Part shown: piece after piece, positions 28,873 to 39,200 of the stretch
Position numbering within the stretch: the stretch's first letter is position 1
How the letters are laid out: every line of letters begins with the position of its first letter
NCBI GenBank assembly: GCA_029260755.1
Contig: JAJDCQ010000088.1
Location: forward strand, 1-46,801
Length of the DNA: 46,801 bases
Direction: 5' to 3'
From: Planctomycetota bacterium
GTDB lineage: Bacteria; Planctomycetota; J058; JAJDCQ01
The notes under the pieces: generated by a model
Database searches by the model: none
The model's input: the letters and a program-made list of their open reading frames with translations, nothing else
What the model was told of the DNA's origin: nothing
Program-made: the position numbers and the translations under genes

Positions 28873-31800
28873 ATGGTCGGCGATGGGTGGGCGAGCTTCG
28901 GACCGCTGGACCGTCTCGTGGCGTGGTCGCTCGTCTCGAGCCGTCGCCTCTCGAACGACGATGTCCAGCGTCTGTACATCTTCGGCAAGACGCAGGGCCT
29001 CGACCGCGCCGGCTCGACCCTCCTCGCCGCCGCCGTCCAGCAGGGCGCGCTCACCCCGCCGATGGCCGACCAGCTCCTCGCCTCGCTCCGGGCGGGGTCC
29101 GCTTCCGGCGACAACCCGATGGCGTCCGGCCAGGGCTGGGCGCCGGCGGGCGGGTTGCCCGCTCAGCCATCACCGCCGGTCGGATGGGGCGCCGCGAGCG
29201 TCGCCGGCATGGCCCCCGCGGGCTTCGCCGGATACGCGAGCGCGCCGGGGATGACCCCGGCCCCGCCGCCGCCGCACCCGCCGGCCGGCCCTCCGACGCC
29301 CCACACCCCGATGGCGAGCCCGTTCGGTCGAGTCGAGGCGCCGCCGGCGGGCGACCTCTACCACGCGCCCGCCTCGATCGCCGGGATCCCGAGCGACGGA
29401 CGCACCCTCGGGCCGGGACCGATCGACGCCGCACCTGGCATGACCCCGTCGGGCTACGTCGGCCAGGTGCCGTCGGCCTACGTCGGTCAGGCGCCGCCCC
29501 CTGCGCCGCCCCCCGCGCCGCCCCCACCGCCTCCGCCAGCCCCGCCGCACTACGGATCGGGCGCGATCAGCGGCTTCATGGCGCCCCGCCCGGGGGCGCC
29601 GCCGACGCCGGCGTCGAGCGCGCCGCACCATCACCGCGCCCCCGCGGACTCCGGATCCGGCTCGGGGCCGCGCGACACCCGCGTCGAGAGCTCCGGCCGA
29701 GCCGGCGCCGACTCGCTCTCGGCCGAGGCCGTCCGCGGCGCCTCGTGGCAGAGCGGCGTCGCCGAGCAGCGCTACGACCTCCTCGAGGAGAAGAGCCCCC
29801 AGCACCTCGTCATGCGAGACGGCCGGCTGCTGTGCACCGTCCATCTGCATCGCCCGCCGCCCCGGATGGGTCCGGAGCAGTTCTTCCGCCACGCCCGGAT
29901 CCTCGCGAAGCTCGACCACCCCGCGATCACGAAGGTCCACGACATCGGCGTCCTCGAAGGCCAGCCGTTCTTCACGACCGACGGGCTCGACGGCGAGGGG
30001 CTCGACGACGTCGTCGGGCGGAGCATGCCCGGCAAGCTCCCGCTCGCCCAGATGCTGCGGACCTTCCTCGACGTGACGAGCGCGGTCGTCCACGCGCACG
30101 ACGTCGGGGTCGTCCACACCCACCTCCACCCATCGTGTGTCGTCGTCGGCAGCCACGGCCGCACCTGGGTCACCGGCTGGCAGCAGGCCCGCGTCCTGCC
30201 GCGCGCCGAGGAGGTCGTCCGGCGCGCGGGGGAGGGCGACCCGCCCGACGGCGACGACGCGCAGTTCTGGCTGCGCGCCCCCGAGCTCGCCAACGACAAG
30301 CCGCCGCGCGGCCGGACCGACGTCTGGGGCCTCGGCCTCGTCCTCCACTTCATCCTGACGAGCGACCTGCCCGACAAGTCGCTCCGCGCGCTGTCGACCT
30401 CGCGCTGGATCCCGCGCGAGCTCGCGGCCGTGACGCGGAAGGCGCTCGCCCCGTCGCCGGCCGAGCGCTACCCGACGGTCGCCGACCTCCAGGACGATGT
30501 CCGCCGCTTCCTCGACGGCGAGGGCGTCCTGGCCGAGCGCGACAACCCCGTCCAGGCGACGGCCCGGCTGATCCGGAACCACCCCTTCTCGAGCGCGGTG
30601 TGCGGCCTGGTCGGTCTCCTCGTCCTCGGGGGCAGCGTCGCGACCTACTCGGCGATGCAGCGGAGCTACCAGCACGCGGTCGCGAAGCACACCGAGGCCG
30701 AGGCGAGCCGGAGCTCGGCGGCGACGACCCTCGAGCGGGTCGAGCGGGGACGCGGCGTCGCGATCCAGCTCAAGGAGTACGAGACGCTCCTCGCCCGCGC
30801 CGCCGGCAGCGTCTCCGAGGCCGCCGTCGCGCGATTCGGCGAGGCGACGCGGCTCGCCGAACGGATCCAGCGCGAGGTGGACGGCGGCGAGGGCGAGGCC
30901 GCGAGCGAGGACGCGATCCGGCTCGGACGCTACCTCGCGCAGCGCCGCCACGCGACGCAGGCGACCTTCTACCTCAAGCGGAGCCGCCCGCCCCGTCCCG
31001 GCCTCGCCCTCGAGAGCTTCCGGCAGCTCGCCGAGCTGCTCGAGCTCGACCTCGCCGAGGCCGAGGCCCGGCGCGACGAGCCCGCCCGCGGCGAGCTGCG
31101 GCGGCGCCTCGCCGAGGCGCTCTTCGGTCGGTTCCTGGCCGCGCGCCGCCTGCCCGGCCGCGATCGCGAGGTCGAGGAGGAGCGCGTCCTCGATCGCCTC
31201 GCCCAGCTCGATGGCCCCTACGCGCGGCTCGCCCGCCTCGAGCGCGAGGTGCGTCGCTACGAGGCCGAGGCGCGTCGCCTCTTCGCGCTCGGCGCGTTCG
31301 TCCCGACCGACGACGAGACGCGGAGGGTCGAGGGTCAGCTCAAGGATGTCGTCGCCGAGCGCTTCGAGCTCGCCCAGGCCCACTCGCTCCTCGGCCGATT
31401 CCACGTCGCCCTCGCCGCGCCCGGCGCCCACCGCGGGCAGGAGCTACGCGTCGGCGAGACCAACCAGACCGCCAAGGTCCCGCGGTTCTGGAAGCCATCG
31501 TTCGACGAGTTCTACACCGCGATCCACCTCGACCCGGTCGACCCGGTCCCGCGCTACGCCTACCTCCGGGTCTTCAACGACAAGTTCGGGATGCACTCGG
31601 CGTGGCGGTGGATCGGCGGCTGGACCCTCGGTCAGGCGATCGAGGCCGGCTCGTTCACGCCGCGGAGCGAGCCGCTCCTCATCGCCGTCGAGGAGCTCCA
31701 CCGTCTCGGGCGCGAGGTCGCGGCCGTCCCGCTCGTCGAGCGAATGCTCGAGCGGAAGCCGGAGGGCGAGCTCCGGAGCGGCTCGAGCTGGGTCGACCGC

Positions 31801-32553
31801 GCGCGGATCTACCAGGCGCGCGGGCGGCTGAGCGGAGGCGGGCTGCCGCCGCCGGAGTTCGCCTCGCTCCGGCCGCCGGACGAGCTGCGCGCCCAGTACC
31901 TGATCCTCCGCGCCTGGCAGCTCATCGCGCAGAACCAGCTCTCGGAGGCGGCGCCCCTCTTCAACGAGGCGCTCCAGTCGCCCGGGATGAGCTCGTCCGC
32001 CCTCACCGACATCCGCAAGGCGCTCACGGACCCGCGGGCCCGACGCGAGGAGGTGCACGCCTTCCTCGAGCAGTTCATCCCGCCGCCGAACCCGAACCGG
32101 GACGCCCAGGACCCGCTGATCGGCCAGCTCCTCGTCGCGCGTGCGGTCGTGAAGAGTCACCTCGGCGCCGACCCGCGGCGCGACCTCGCCCGGGTGCAGG
32201 GCCAGCGGTTCGCCCGCAGCTACAGCGAGGAGAAGGCGGCGATGACGCTCGCGACAGCGCGCTTCATCTCCAAGCTGCAGCCGCAGAACCCGGGCGCCCA
32301 CGTCGAGGCGATGATGACGTGGGCCGAGCTCAACCAGGACGTCGGCAGCACCGAGCGCTACGTCCTCGAGGCGCAGCGGCTCATCGTCGAGCGGTTCCGC
32401 ACCCTCGGCGAGGACCGCGCCGTGCGCGCGTTCGAGCTCCCGAGCCCGCACGTGGCCCACGGTTGGGACGGGGTGGAGGAGATCTGGGTCCGGCGCGCGT
32501 GGACGCCCGCGGGCGCCCACGGCTGGACGCTACCCGAGGGGGACGGGCGATGA
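28873..32553 (+). CDS. transmembrane Ser/Thr pseudokinase
   Basis: 1226 aa. A short helical N-terminal module (~1-75) is followed by a ~200-residue Pro/Gly/Ala-rich disordered linker with long proline runs. A kinase-like fold at ~300-560 has lost its chemistry: no glycine-rich loop (YDLLEEKSPQHLVMRDG), no ATP lysine (CTVHLHRP), HRDLKP replaced by HTHLHP (415-420) and DFG by TGW (434-436). Structural marks remain: HARILAKLDHPAITKVHDIGV, FWLRAPEL in place of APE, TDVWGLGLVLHFILTS. One membrane helix (~573-594), then ~630 residues of helical, TPR-like outer domain. Its stop overlaps the start of an active kinase (ATGA). The pair probably works as a pseudokinase-kinase complex. Confidence 0.88.
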   Translation: MVGDGWASFGPLDRLVAWSLVSSRRLSNDDVQRLYIFGKTQGLDRAGSTLLAAAVQQGALTPPMADQLLASLRAGSASGDNPMASGQGWAPAGGLPAQPSPPVGWGAASVAGMAPAGFAGYASAPGMTPAPPPPHPPAGPPTPHTPMASPFGRVEAPPAGDLYHAPASIAGIPSDGRTLGPGPIDAAPGMTPSGYVGQVPSAYVGQAPPPAPPPAPPPPPPPAPPHYGSGAISGFMAPRPGAPPTPASSAPHHHRAPADSGSGSGPRDTRVESSGRAGADSLSAEAVRGASWQSGVAEQRYDLLEEKSPQHLVMRDGRLLCTVHLHRPPPRMGPEQFFRHARILAKLDHPAITKVHDIGVLEGQPFFTTDGLDGEGLDDVVGRSMPGKLPLAQMLRTFLDVTSAVVHAHDVGVVHTHLHPSCVVVGSHGRTWVTGWQQARVLPRAEEVVRRAGEGDPPDGDDAQFWLRAPELANDKPPRGRTDVWGLGLVLHFILTSDLPDKSLRALSTSRWIPRELAAVTRKALAPSPAERYPTVADLQDDVRRFLDGEGVLAERDNPVQATARLIRNHPFSSAVCGLVGLLVLGGSVATYSAMQRSYQHAVAKHTEAEASRSSAATTLERVERGRGVAIQLKEYETLLARAAGSVSEAAVARFGEATRLAERIQREVDGGEGEAASEDAIRLGRYLAQRRHATQATFYLKRSRPPRPGLALESFRQLAELLELDLAEAEARRDEPARGELRRRLAEALFGRFLAARRLPGRDREVEEERVLDRLAQLDGPYARLARLEREVRRYEAEARRLFALGAFVPTDDETRRVEGQLKDVVAERFELAQAHSLLGRFHVALAAPGAHRGQELRVGETNQTAKVPRFWKPSFDEFYTAIHLDPVDPVPRYAYLRVFNDKFGMHSAWRWIGGWTLGQAIEAGSFTPRSEPLLIAVEELHRLGREVAAVPLVERMLERKPEGELRSGSSWVDRARIYQARGRLSGGGLPPPEFASLRPPDELRAQYLILRAWQLIAQNQLSEAAPLFNEALQSPGMSSSALTDIRKALTDPRARREEVHAFLEQFIPPPNPNRDAQDPLIGQLLVARAVVKSHLGADPRRDLARVQGQRFARSYSEEKAAMTLATARFISKLQPQNPGAHVEAMMTWAELNQDVGSTERYVLEAQRLIVERFRTLGEDRAVRAFELPSPHVAHGWDGVEEIWVRRAWTPAGAHGWTLPEGDGR

Positions 32554-35375
32554 CCGAGCCCCTGATCAACGGCCGCTACGCCCTCGTCGAGGAGCTCGCC
32601 CGCGGCGGGATGGGTCGCGTCATCAAGGCGCGCGACGTCCACCTCGAGCGCGAGCTCGCGATCAAGACGATCCTCCCCGGAACGGGCGAGCTCGCCCGGG
32701 CGCGCTTCACCGAGGAGGCACAGATCACCGGGCAGCTCCGGCATCCGAACATCATCCCGGTCCATGAGCTCGGCGCGACGCCCGGCCCCGAGGGGGACGA
32801 GCTCTACCTCGTGATGAAGCTCGTCAAGGGCCGGGACCTCCGCCAGCTCGTCAAGGCGATCAAGGAGGACGAGGACCGGACGCGCGACGACTACCCGCTC
32901 CGGCGCCTGCTGCGCGTCTTCCTGAAGGTGTGCGGGGCGATCGCCTTCGCCCACGACCACGGCGTGATCCACCGCGATCTGAAGCCGGCCAACGTGATGA
33001 TCGGCGCGAACGACGAGGTCCTGGTGATGGACTGGGGCGTCGCCAAGCCGCTCGACCGCGAGCTCTCGACGGAGATGCAGCTCGACCCCGACACGCTCGA
33101 GGCGCGGCGGCTCGCGGCCGCCAAGGAGCGCGGCGACGTGTCGGGGAGCGGGTCGCGCCCGGGCGCCTCGAGCACGGGCCGTCCGGTCGTCTCCGGGCTG
33201 CGGGCGAGCGAGGAGGGCGCCGACCTGACCCAGGCCGGGCTCGTCGTCGGGACGCCGGCCTACATGGCGCCGGAGCAGGCGGACGGGACCGACGTCGACG
33301 AGCGCGCCGACGTGTACGCCCTCGGCGCGATCCTCTACGAGGTGACGACCCATCGCCCGCCCTACCGCGGCAGCTCCCTCGAGGCGTTGAGCGCGCTCAT
33401 GCGCCACGCGCCTCCCGCCCCGTCGGAGGCCGCCCCGAACAACGACATCCCGCCGCCGGTCGAGTCGATCATCCTCAAGGCGATGGACCGCGAGCGAGCC
33501 GGTCGCTACCCGAACGCGGCCGCGATCGCCGCCGACGTCGAGGCCTACCTCGACGGCCGATCGGTCGAGGCGCACGACGAGCGCCCGCTCGAGGTGTTCC
33601 GTCGGATGGCGGCCACCCACCGGACCGCGGCGGTGACCACCCTGGCGGCCGTCATCGTGATCAACGTCCTCGCGGTGGTCAGCGCGGTGCTGATCTGGCG
33701 GGAGCGCTCCGCGGCGGAGGAGCGCGCCCGCGACGCGCAGGCGGCCGCCGACGCCGCCACGGCGGCGACCGAGCTCATCCGGACGGTCGAGCGCGGCGTC
33801 CGGGTGACGACCGAGGCGGCCGACATCGCCAACGGGTTCGCCGAGGAGGCGGCGAAGGTGCTGCCGCTCGAGGCGGTGCCCGACGATCCGCGCCCGACCC
33901 TCGCCCAGCTCCACGACGACGCGATCCGGCGCGTCCTCGACCGACGCACCGCGGTGGAGCGGCTGCGCGCGGAGGCGCCGGGCGATGGCGCCGACTCGCC
34001 GTTCGACCCGCTCCTGGCCGAGATCGACCAGGCGCGCGGCCGGATCAGCCTGCTCGCCCTCGAGGCGCTCCTGTCGCGCGTCCCCTCGCGCGCCCTGTCG
34101 CTCCTCGACGCGATCGACGTCGACGAGGCCGACGCGGCGATCGTCCGGGCGCGGGCCCACCTCCGCCTCGGCCAGCGGAGGCAGGCGGCCCGCAGCCTCG
34201 CTCCGGCGCTCGAGGCGCCCGATCGGTCGAGCGCACGCATCGTCGCGGAGGCGCTCCGGTCGGTGATCGCCGAGGAGAGCCCGGCCAGCCGGCGCGGCGC
34301 GATCGACGCGGCGATCCGGGCGACGCCCGGCGAGGCGTGGCTCTACCTCCGTCGCGCGGAGGCCCGCGCCCTCCTCGGCGACGAGGAAGGCGCCCGCGAG
34401 GACTACGACCAGGCGACCGCGATCCGACCGCTCGACGGCTGGGTCCACAGCTCGCGCCTCCTCCACACCTACACGATCAACCAGCAGGAGCTGCCGAGCT
34501 CGCTAGGCGTCGTCGACCGCCTCTCGCCCGAGAACCTCGACTGGAGGCTGTTCGAGGCCCGCTGCATGATGTGGCGCAACCACGACCGCGAGCGGTTGAA
34601 CGCGCTCGTCGCCGACTACGAGAAGCTCGCCCCGATCACCGCGTACCGCCACGGCGCCGAGACGATGCTGATCGGCCCGATCCCGGACGAGGCCGAGAGC
34701 TACGCGCGGCGCGTCCTCAAGATCGACCCCGACGACCGCGTCGGGCTGGGCTGCCTCGCCGAGGTCCACCTCCTCCGGGGCGAGCTCGACGAGGCCGACG
34801 CGATCGCGCGGCGGGGTCTCGCCGCGTTCCCCGACGACCCGCGCCTGAGCTCGGTCCTGGGCCAGATCCACGTCGCCGCCGGTCGCCACATCGAGGCCGC
34901 GCCTCATCTCGAGACGGCCGCCCGGGCGGCCCGCACGCCCGACCCGTGGCGCCGTCTCGCCGAGTGCCTCCTCGTCCACGAGGATCCGAACGCGTGGGCG
35001 CGCGGGGTGGACGCGATGCGCCGGGGGCAGGCGTTCGACCTGTTCGCCCTCTTCTACTACCACCAGAGCTCGCTCCCGGTCCCCGGCGACCCGCGAAACC
35101 ACCGGGTGCTCGGCCATCTCCGGCGGCGGCAGGGCAAGCTCGGCCAGGCGGCGATCCACTACGTCCGCGCGTTCAACTGCGCACGGGGCAAGTTCGCCAA
35201 GCGCGTCCTCGGCGACGACCGTCAGGACCTCCTCCACGCCGGCGACGTCCACCGCGAGCTCGGCCTGGTCCAGGAGGCGGGGAGCTTCTACGCCATGGCC
35301 GCCGAGGACCCGAAGCACGCCGCCGCCGCGGACCAGCGCCTCCAGGAGATGGGTCTCTCGCGCCGTCCGCGATAG
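32550..35375 (+). CDS. transmembrane Ser/Thr protein kinase with TPR ectodomain
   Basis: 941 aa from the ATG overlapping the pseudokinase stop. Kinase domain ~8-340: ARGGMG (17-22), K39 in LAIKTI, HRDLKPAN with D143, DWG (161-163) in place of DFG, a variant common in bacterial kinases, and GTPAYMAPEQ. The activation region carries a ~60-residue Ser/Gly insertion. One helix (~362-384, VTTLAAVIVINVLAVVSAVLIW), then TPR-type repeats to the end (LYLRRAEARALLGDEEGAREDYDQATAI; GLGCLAEVHLLRGELDEADAIARRGLAAF; FYAMAAEDPKHAAAADQRLQEM). All catalytic residues are present. It is likely the output partner of the coupled pseudokinase. Confidence 0.92.
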   Translation: MTEPLINGRYALVEELARGGMGRVIKARDVHLERELAIKTILPGTGELARARFTEEAQITGQLRHPNIIPVHELGATPGPEGDELYLVMKLVKGRDLRQLVKAIKEDEDRTRDDYPLRRLLRVFLKVCGAIAFAHDHGVIHRDLKPANVMIGANDEVLVMDWGVAKPLDRELSTEMQLDPDTLEARRLAAAKERGDVSGSGSRPGASSTGRPVVSGLRASEEGADLTQAGLVVGTPAYMAPEQADGTDVDERADVYALGAILYEVTTHRPPYRGSSLEALSALMRHAPPAPSEAAPNNDIPPPVESIILKAMDRERAGRYPNAAAIAADVEAYLDGRSVEAHDERPLEVFRRMAATHRTAAVTTLAAVIVINVLAVVSAVLIWRERSAAEERARDAQAAADAATAATELIRTVERGVRVTTEAADIANGFAEEAAKVLPLEAVPDDPRPTLAQLHDDAIRRVLDRRTAVERLRAEAPGDGADSPFDPLLAEIDQARGRISLLALEALLSRVPSRALSLLDAIDVDEADAAIVRARAHLRLGQRRQAARSLAPALEAPDRSSARIVAEALRSVIAEESPASRRGAIDAAIRATPGEAWLYLRRAEARALLGDEEGAREDYDQATAIRPLDGWVHSSRLLHTYTINQQELPSSLGVVDRLSPENLDWRLFEARCMMWRNHDRERLNALVADYEKLAPITAYRHGAETMLIGPIPDEAESYARRVLKIDPDDRVGLGCLAEVHLLRGELDEADAIARRGLAAFPDDPRLSSVLGQIHVAAGRHIEAAPHLETAARAARTPDPWRRLAECLLVHEDPNAWARGVDAMRRGQAFDLFALFYYHQSSLPVPGDPRNHRVLGHLRRRQGKLGQAAIHYVRAFNCARGKFAKRVLGDDRQDLLHAGDVHRELGLVQEAGSFYAMAAEDPKHAAAADQRLQEMGLSRRPR

Positions 35376-35437
35376 CCTGCATAGGGGCTATCGAGCTCGT
35401 TCGGGTGCCGATGGGCTCGCCTTCGGCGAGAGATGTC

Positions 35438-35630
35438 ACCACGGAGGCACGGAGACACGGAGGAGCGACTGCGTGCGCCGTATCCCGGCTCGCACGAGCC
35501 GACCGACCCCAGGAATGCCTCCCTGGGGTCTTGGTCACGCAAGGCGACGGGAACCAACAGAAGGAACGGCGGGATCGGTCCGCGACCTGGCTCAGTCCGA
35601 AGCTGCTCCGTGCCTCCGTGCCTCCGTGGT
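35438..35630. repeat. inverted repeat with CACGGAGG-type nonamer arms (copy E)
   Basis: Left arm 35438-35462 (ACCACGGAGGCACGGAGACA...) and right arm 35606-35630 are reverse complements with one mismatch, in 9-base units. The interior holds a 9-bp hairpin GACCCCAGG / CCTGGGGTC (35505-35513 and 35522-35530) that may end the kinase transcript. This repeat fills most of the 365-base gap between the kinase and the sigma factor; nothing else is evident apart from the sigma gene's own leader. Confidence 0.85.
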
Positions 35631-35740
35631 TCCATCCTGATCGAAGCTGACAGCCCCCCTAGCCCGAGGGCCGCGACTTTCCTGAAAGAAACGACGCCGC
35701 CGCGGCAACCTGACCTCCGGAGGGGAGACGGCCCGGCGCG

Positions 35741-36277
35741 ATGACGAGCGAACGAGCTCTCGTAGAGCGGGTTCTGGCGGGTGAGGGGGATGCCTTCGGC
35801 GTCCTCGTCGGCCGCTACCAGGACTCTCTGTACGGGTTCGTCCGGTCGAGGATCCGCGACGCCGACGCCGCCTCCGACGTGACCCAGGAGGCGTTCGTGG
35901 CGGCGTTCGAGAACCTCGGCAGCCTGTCGTCGAAGGAGAAGTTCGGGGCGTGGTTGTTCGGGATCGCCCGCGGCAAGGTGCTGATGCACCACCGCGCGGC
36001 GGGCCGTCGCCCCGAGCGGACCGGCGCCGAGCTCGACCAGATGCCCGCGCTCCGCGACCCGGCGCTCGGGGCGGAGGAGGAGCTCGAGGCGCTCCTCGCC
36101 GGCCTCGACGACGAGCAGCGCGTCGTCCTCCTCCTCCGCTTCCGCGACGGGCTGAGCTACCGCGAGATCGCGGAGCGGCTCGGCATGCCGCCCGGCACCG
36201 TCGCCACGCACCTGCATCGAGGCCGCGCCCGCGCGGCCCAGAACCACCGCCGACTCCACGGGGCGACGACGTCATGA
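35741..36277 (+). CDS. ECF-family RNA polymerase sigma factor
   Basis: 178 aa, the usual ECF length. Region 2 (~8-80): DAFGVLVGRYQDSLYGFVRSRI, DVTQEAFVAAFENL, FGAWLFGIARGKVLMHHR. Region 4 (~108-168): LEALLAGLDDEQRVVLLLRFRDGLSYREIAERLGMPPGTVATHLHRGRAR, a canonical helix-turn-helix for the -35 element. Start: ATG at 35741, with GGGGAG some 12 bases upstream. The stop overlaps the ATG of the fused anti-sigma gene (ATGA), ensuring near-stoichiometric synthesis. The leader at ~35680-35720 (GAAAGAAACG ... GGCAACCTGAC) may be an autoregulated ECF promoter, but I cannot confirm it. Confidence 0.93.
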   Translation: MTSERALVERVLAGEGDAFGVLVGRYQDSLYGFVRSRIRDADAASDVTQEAFVAAFENLGSLSSKEKFGAWLFGIARGKVLMHHRAAGRRPERTGAELDQMPALRDPALGAEEELEALLAGLDDEQRVVLLLRFRDGLSYREIAERLGMPPGTVATHLHRGRARAAQNHRRLHGATTS

Positions 36278-39200
36278 CCTGTCCGCGCACCGCGACCATT
36301 GGCCGCGCGTTCCTGAACGGCGTCGACGACGCCGAGCTGACGGCCCACGCGGCCGACTGCGCCGCCTGCCGCAGCGAGCTGATCGAGCTCCAGGCGCTCG
36401 GCCGGAGCCTCGGCGCCGTCCGCGCTCCGGCCGGCCTCGCCGACGCCGTGATGAGCCGCGTCGGCGCGAGCCCGGCGCCCGCAACCGTCGTGGCGCGCCC
36501 CGCCCGGCGCCGGCGCACGAGCCGCGAGCGGCGGGCCGCGGCCGTCGGCGCGATCGTGCGCCCGACGGTCGCGAGCGCCGCGCGGCTGGTGATGGCGGGC
36601 GCGCTCGTCTGGGCGACGACCACCCTGCTCACGCCGAAGGTCTCCGACGACCCCGGAAGCGCGGGACGGCCCGCCGGGCCGGGCGCGGCCGAGCTGCTCA
36701 TCGCGACCGCGCAGCCCCACCTCGAGCTCGCCCTTCCGGCGAGCCTCGCCCCCGGCGACCTGATCGAGCTGCCGCTCCAGATCGCCTGGGCCGGCGGCGC
36801 GGCCGCGTCGATCGCCCTCGAGGTCGACCGCAGCGGCGGGGTCACGTTCGAGATGCCGCCGCCGCCGCGCATCGAGATCGGAGCCGGCGCGGTCCGGTCG
36901 GTGCCGGTGCGGCTCCGCGCGACCGAGGCGGGCGGGGCGTCGGTCGCCGTCCGGGCCCGGGTGATTCGCCCGCCCGCACCATCCGAGGGCGAAAGCGATG
37001 ACGCCGCGAGCGACGAGGACGAGGCGGACGCCGACACGGTCGTCACGCTGAGCCGAGACCTCACCATCACCCCCGTCGCCCGCGAGGTCGCGCTCGCGAC
37101 CAACGTCGACCTGAGCGGCCCGCTCACCCGCGCGACCGTGAAGCTCGACCCGCGCGTCGAGCGGCTCGCGCCGCCGCGCGAGCTCCGGGTCCGGGTGCTC
37201 CCCGGCCTCGTCGCCGAGGCGGAGCTCGGCCTCGACGGCATCCTCCGGCGGCCGCACGGCTGCTTCGAGCAGACGACGGCCGGCACCTTCCCCGCGCTCC
37301 TCGTCCTCGAGCTCGCCGCGTCGGGCGCGTCGATCCCGCCGCGCGTCCTCGAGCGGGCGACCCGGAACGCGATCGCCGGCGCCGCGCGCCTCGCCCGCTT
37401 CCAGCACGACGACGGCGGCTTCAGCCTCCACCCGCATCTCCCGACCGATCCGTGGCTGACCGCCCGCGGCCTGCGGCAGCTCGCCGCGATCGAACGGCTG
37501 ACGGTGCGCACCGACGGGCAGCCGGCGACGTCGCTCGGCGAGGCGGCCGGCTGGCGCAGCCAACCGCCTGGCGCCATCGAGGGCGCCGATCCGATCGTCA
37601 CCGACAGCCCGATCGGCGACCGCATCGCCGCGGCGACCGACGCGCTCCTCCGCTGGCGCACGAACGACGGCGACTGGAGCGGCAGCCGGTTCGTCCGCCG
37701 GCCGGCGCCCGAGCTCGCCCTCACCGCCGCGGCGCTCGAGGCGCTCCTCGGCGCCGGGGTCGCCGCCGACGAGCCGCGCGTCGCCGCGAGCCTCGACCGG
37801 ATCGAGAGCCGCGCCGCCGCCGAGAGCGTCGCCACCTACGACCTCGTCCTCGCCGCGCGAGCGACGGCGCTGGTCCCCGAGCGCGCCGAGGCGACCGCGG
37901 CGTTCGCCGCCCGTCTGCTCGCCCGGGGCCGCCGCGACGAGCACGGCCTCTCCTGGTCGCTCGGCGGACGCGAGAAGGCGCTCAACGGGAGCGGCGGCCT
38001 GACCGCGGGCATCGAGCTCGGCGGGCACGCGGCCGTCGTCCTCGCGGCGACCGGCAACCTCGACGACGCCGCGGCGGCCGTTCGATGGATCGCCGCCCAC
38101 CGCGACGGCCGCGGCTTCCGGGGAACGCAGTCGACCGTCGCTGCCCTCGAGGGCTTCCGCGTCGTCCACCGCTCGGGCAGCAGCGAGGCCGACGGTCGGC
38201 TCCGCATCCAGCTCGGGCGCGACGAGCCGCCGACGAGCTTCCCGATCGTCCGCGGCGACGCCGGCCTCCTCGACCTGCCGATCGGGACGATCGACGGCGA
38301 CGACCCGGTCGCGACCGCCCTGGCCGGCGGCGTCACCCTCACGTTCGAGGGCGAGGGACGCCTCCGCGCCCAGGTCGTGGTCACCGGCTACGCCGACGCC
38401 GACGACCGCGAGCTCCTCGCGGCCGCCGCCGGCGCGCGCCTCGCCGCGCCGCAGCTCCGCGTGCAGACGAGCACGCCGGAGACGCTGCGGGTCGGCGAGG
38501 TCGCCCGCTTCGCGGTGATCGTGAGCAACGAGAGCCAGGACCGGGTCGACTTCCCGATGGTCGAGCTCGACCTCCCCCCCGGCGCCGAGCCGGCGACCGT
38601 CGACGGCGTCGCCGACGGCGGCCTCGGCGCGCTCGTCCGCGGCGACCGCCTCCGCTTCGCCGAGACGAACGCGACGGGCGTCGTCCTCTACCTCCACGAC
38701 CTCGCGCCCGGCGCGACCGAGCGCTTCGAGGTCGCGATCGTCGCGACGGCCGCGGGCGAGATGGTGCCGCGGATGGCGCGGGCCTACCCCTACTACGCCC
38801 CCGAGGGCGAGGTGGCGACGGTCGCGGCGAGGCCGCTGCTCGTGACGACGGCGCCGGCGCCTTCGGGCGCGGGGCGGTCGGAGCCCGAGCCGGCGCGGGG
38901 TCCCGCGGACCGGCTTCCGCCCCGACGGGGATCGACGGGATCGGGCACGGGCACGGGCACGGGCACGGGCACGGGCGACGACTCCGGCGCGGCTCGCGAG
39001 CGGGAGCGGCGCGGCGACCTCGTAATCGCCTGGGACGCCGCGCTGTCGCCGACGGTTCCGGGGCCGCTGACGGGCGACCAGCCGCCGCCCGCGGCGATGC
39101 ACGGGGCGCGGCTCCTCGGCCGCGCGTTGCTCCTCGGGATCCCGGACGTGAGCGATCACCGCGACACCGGCCAGGGCGTGGAGTTCACCCTCCGCGCCGA

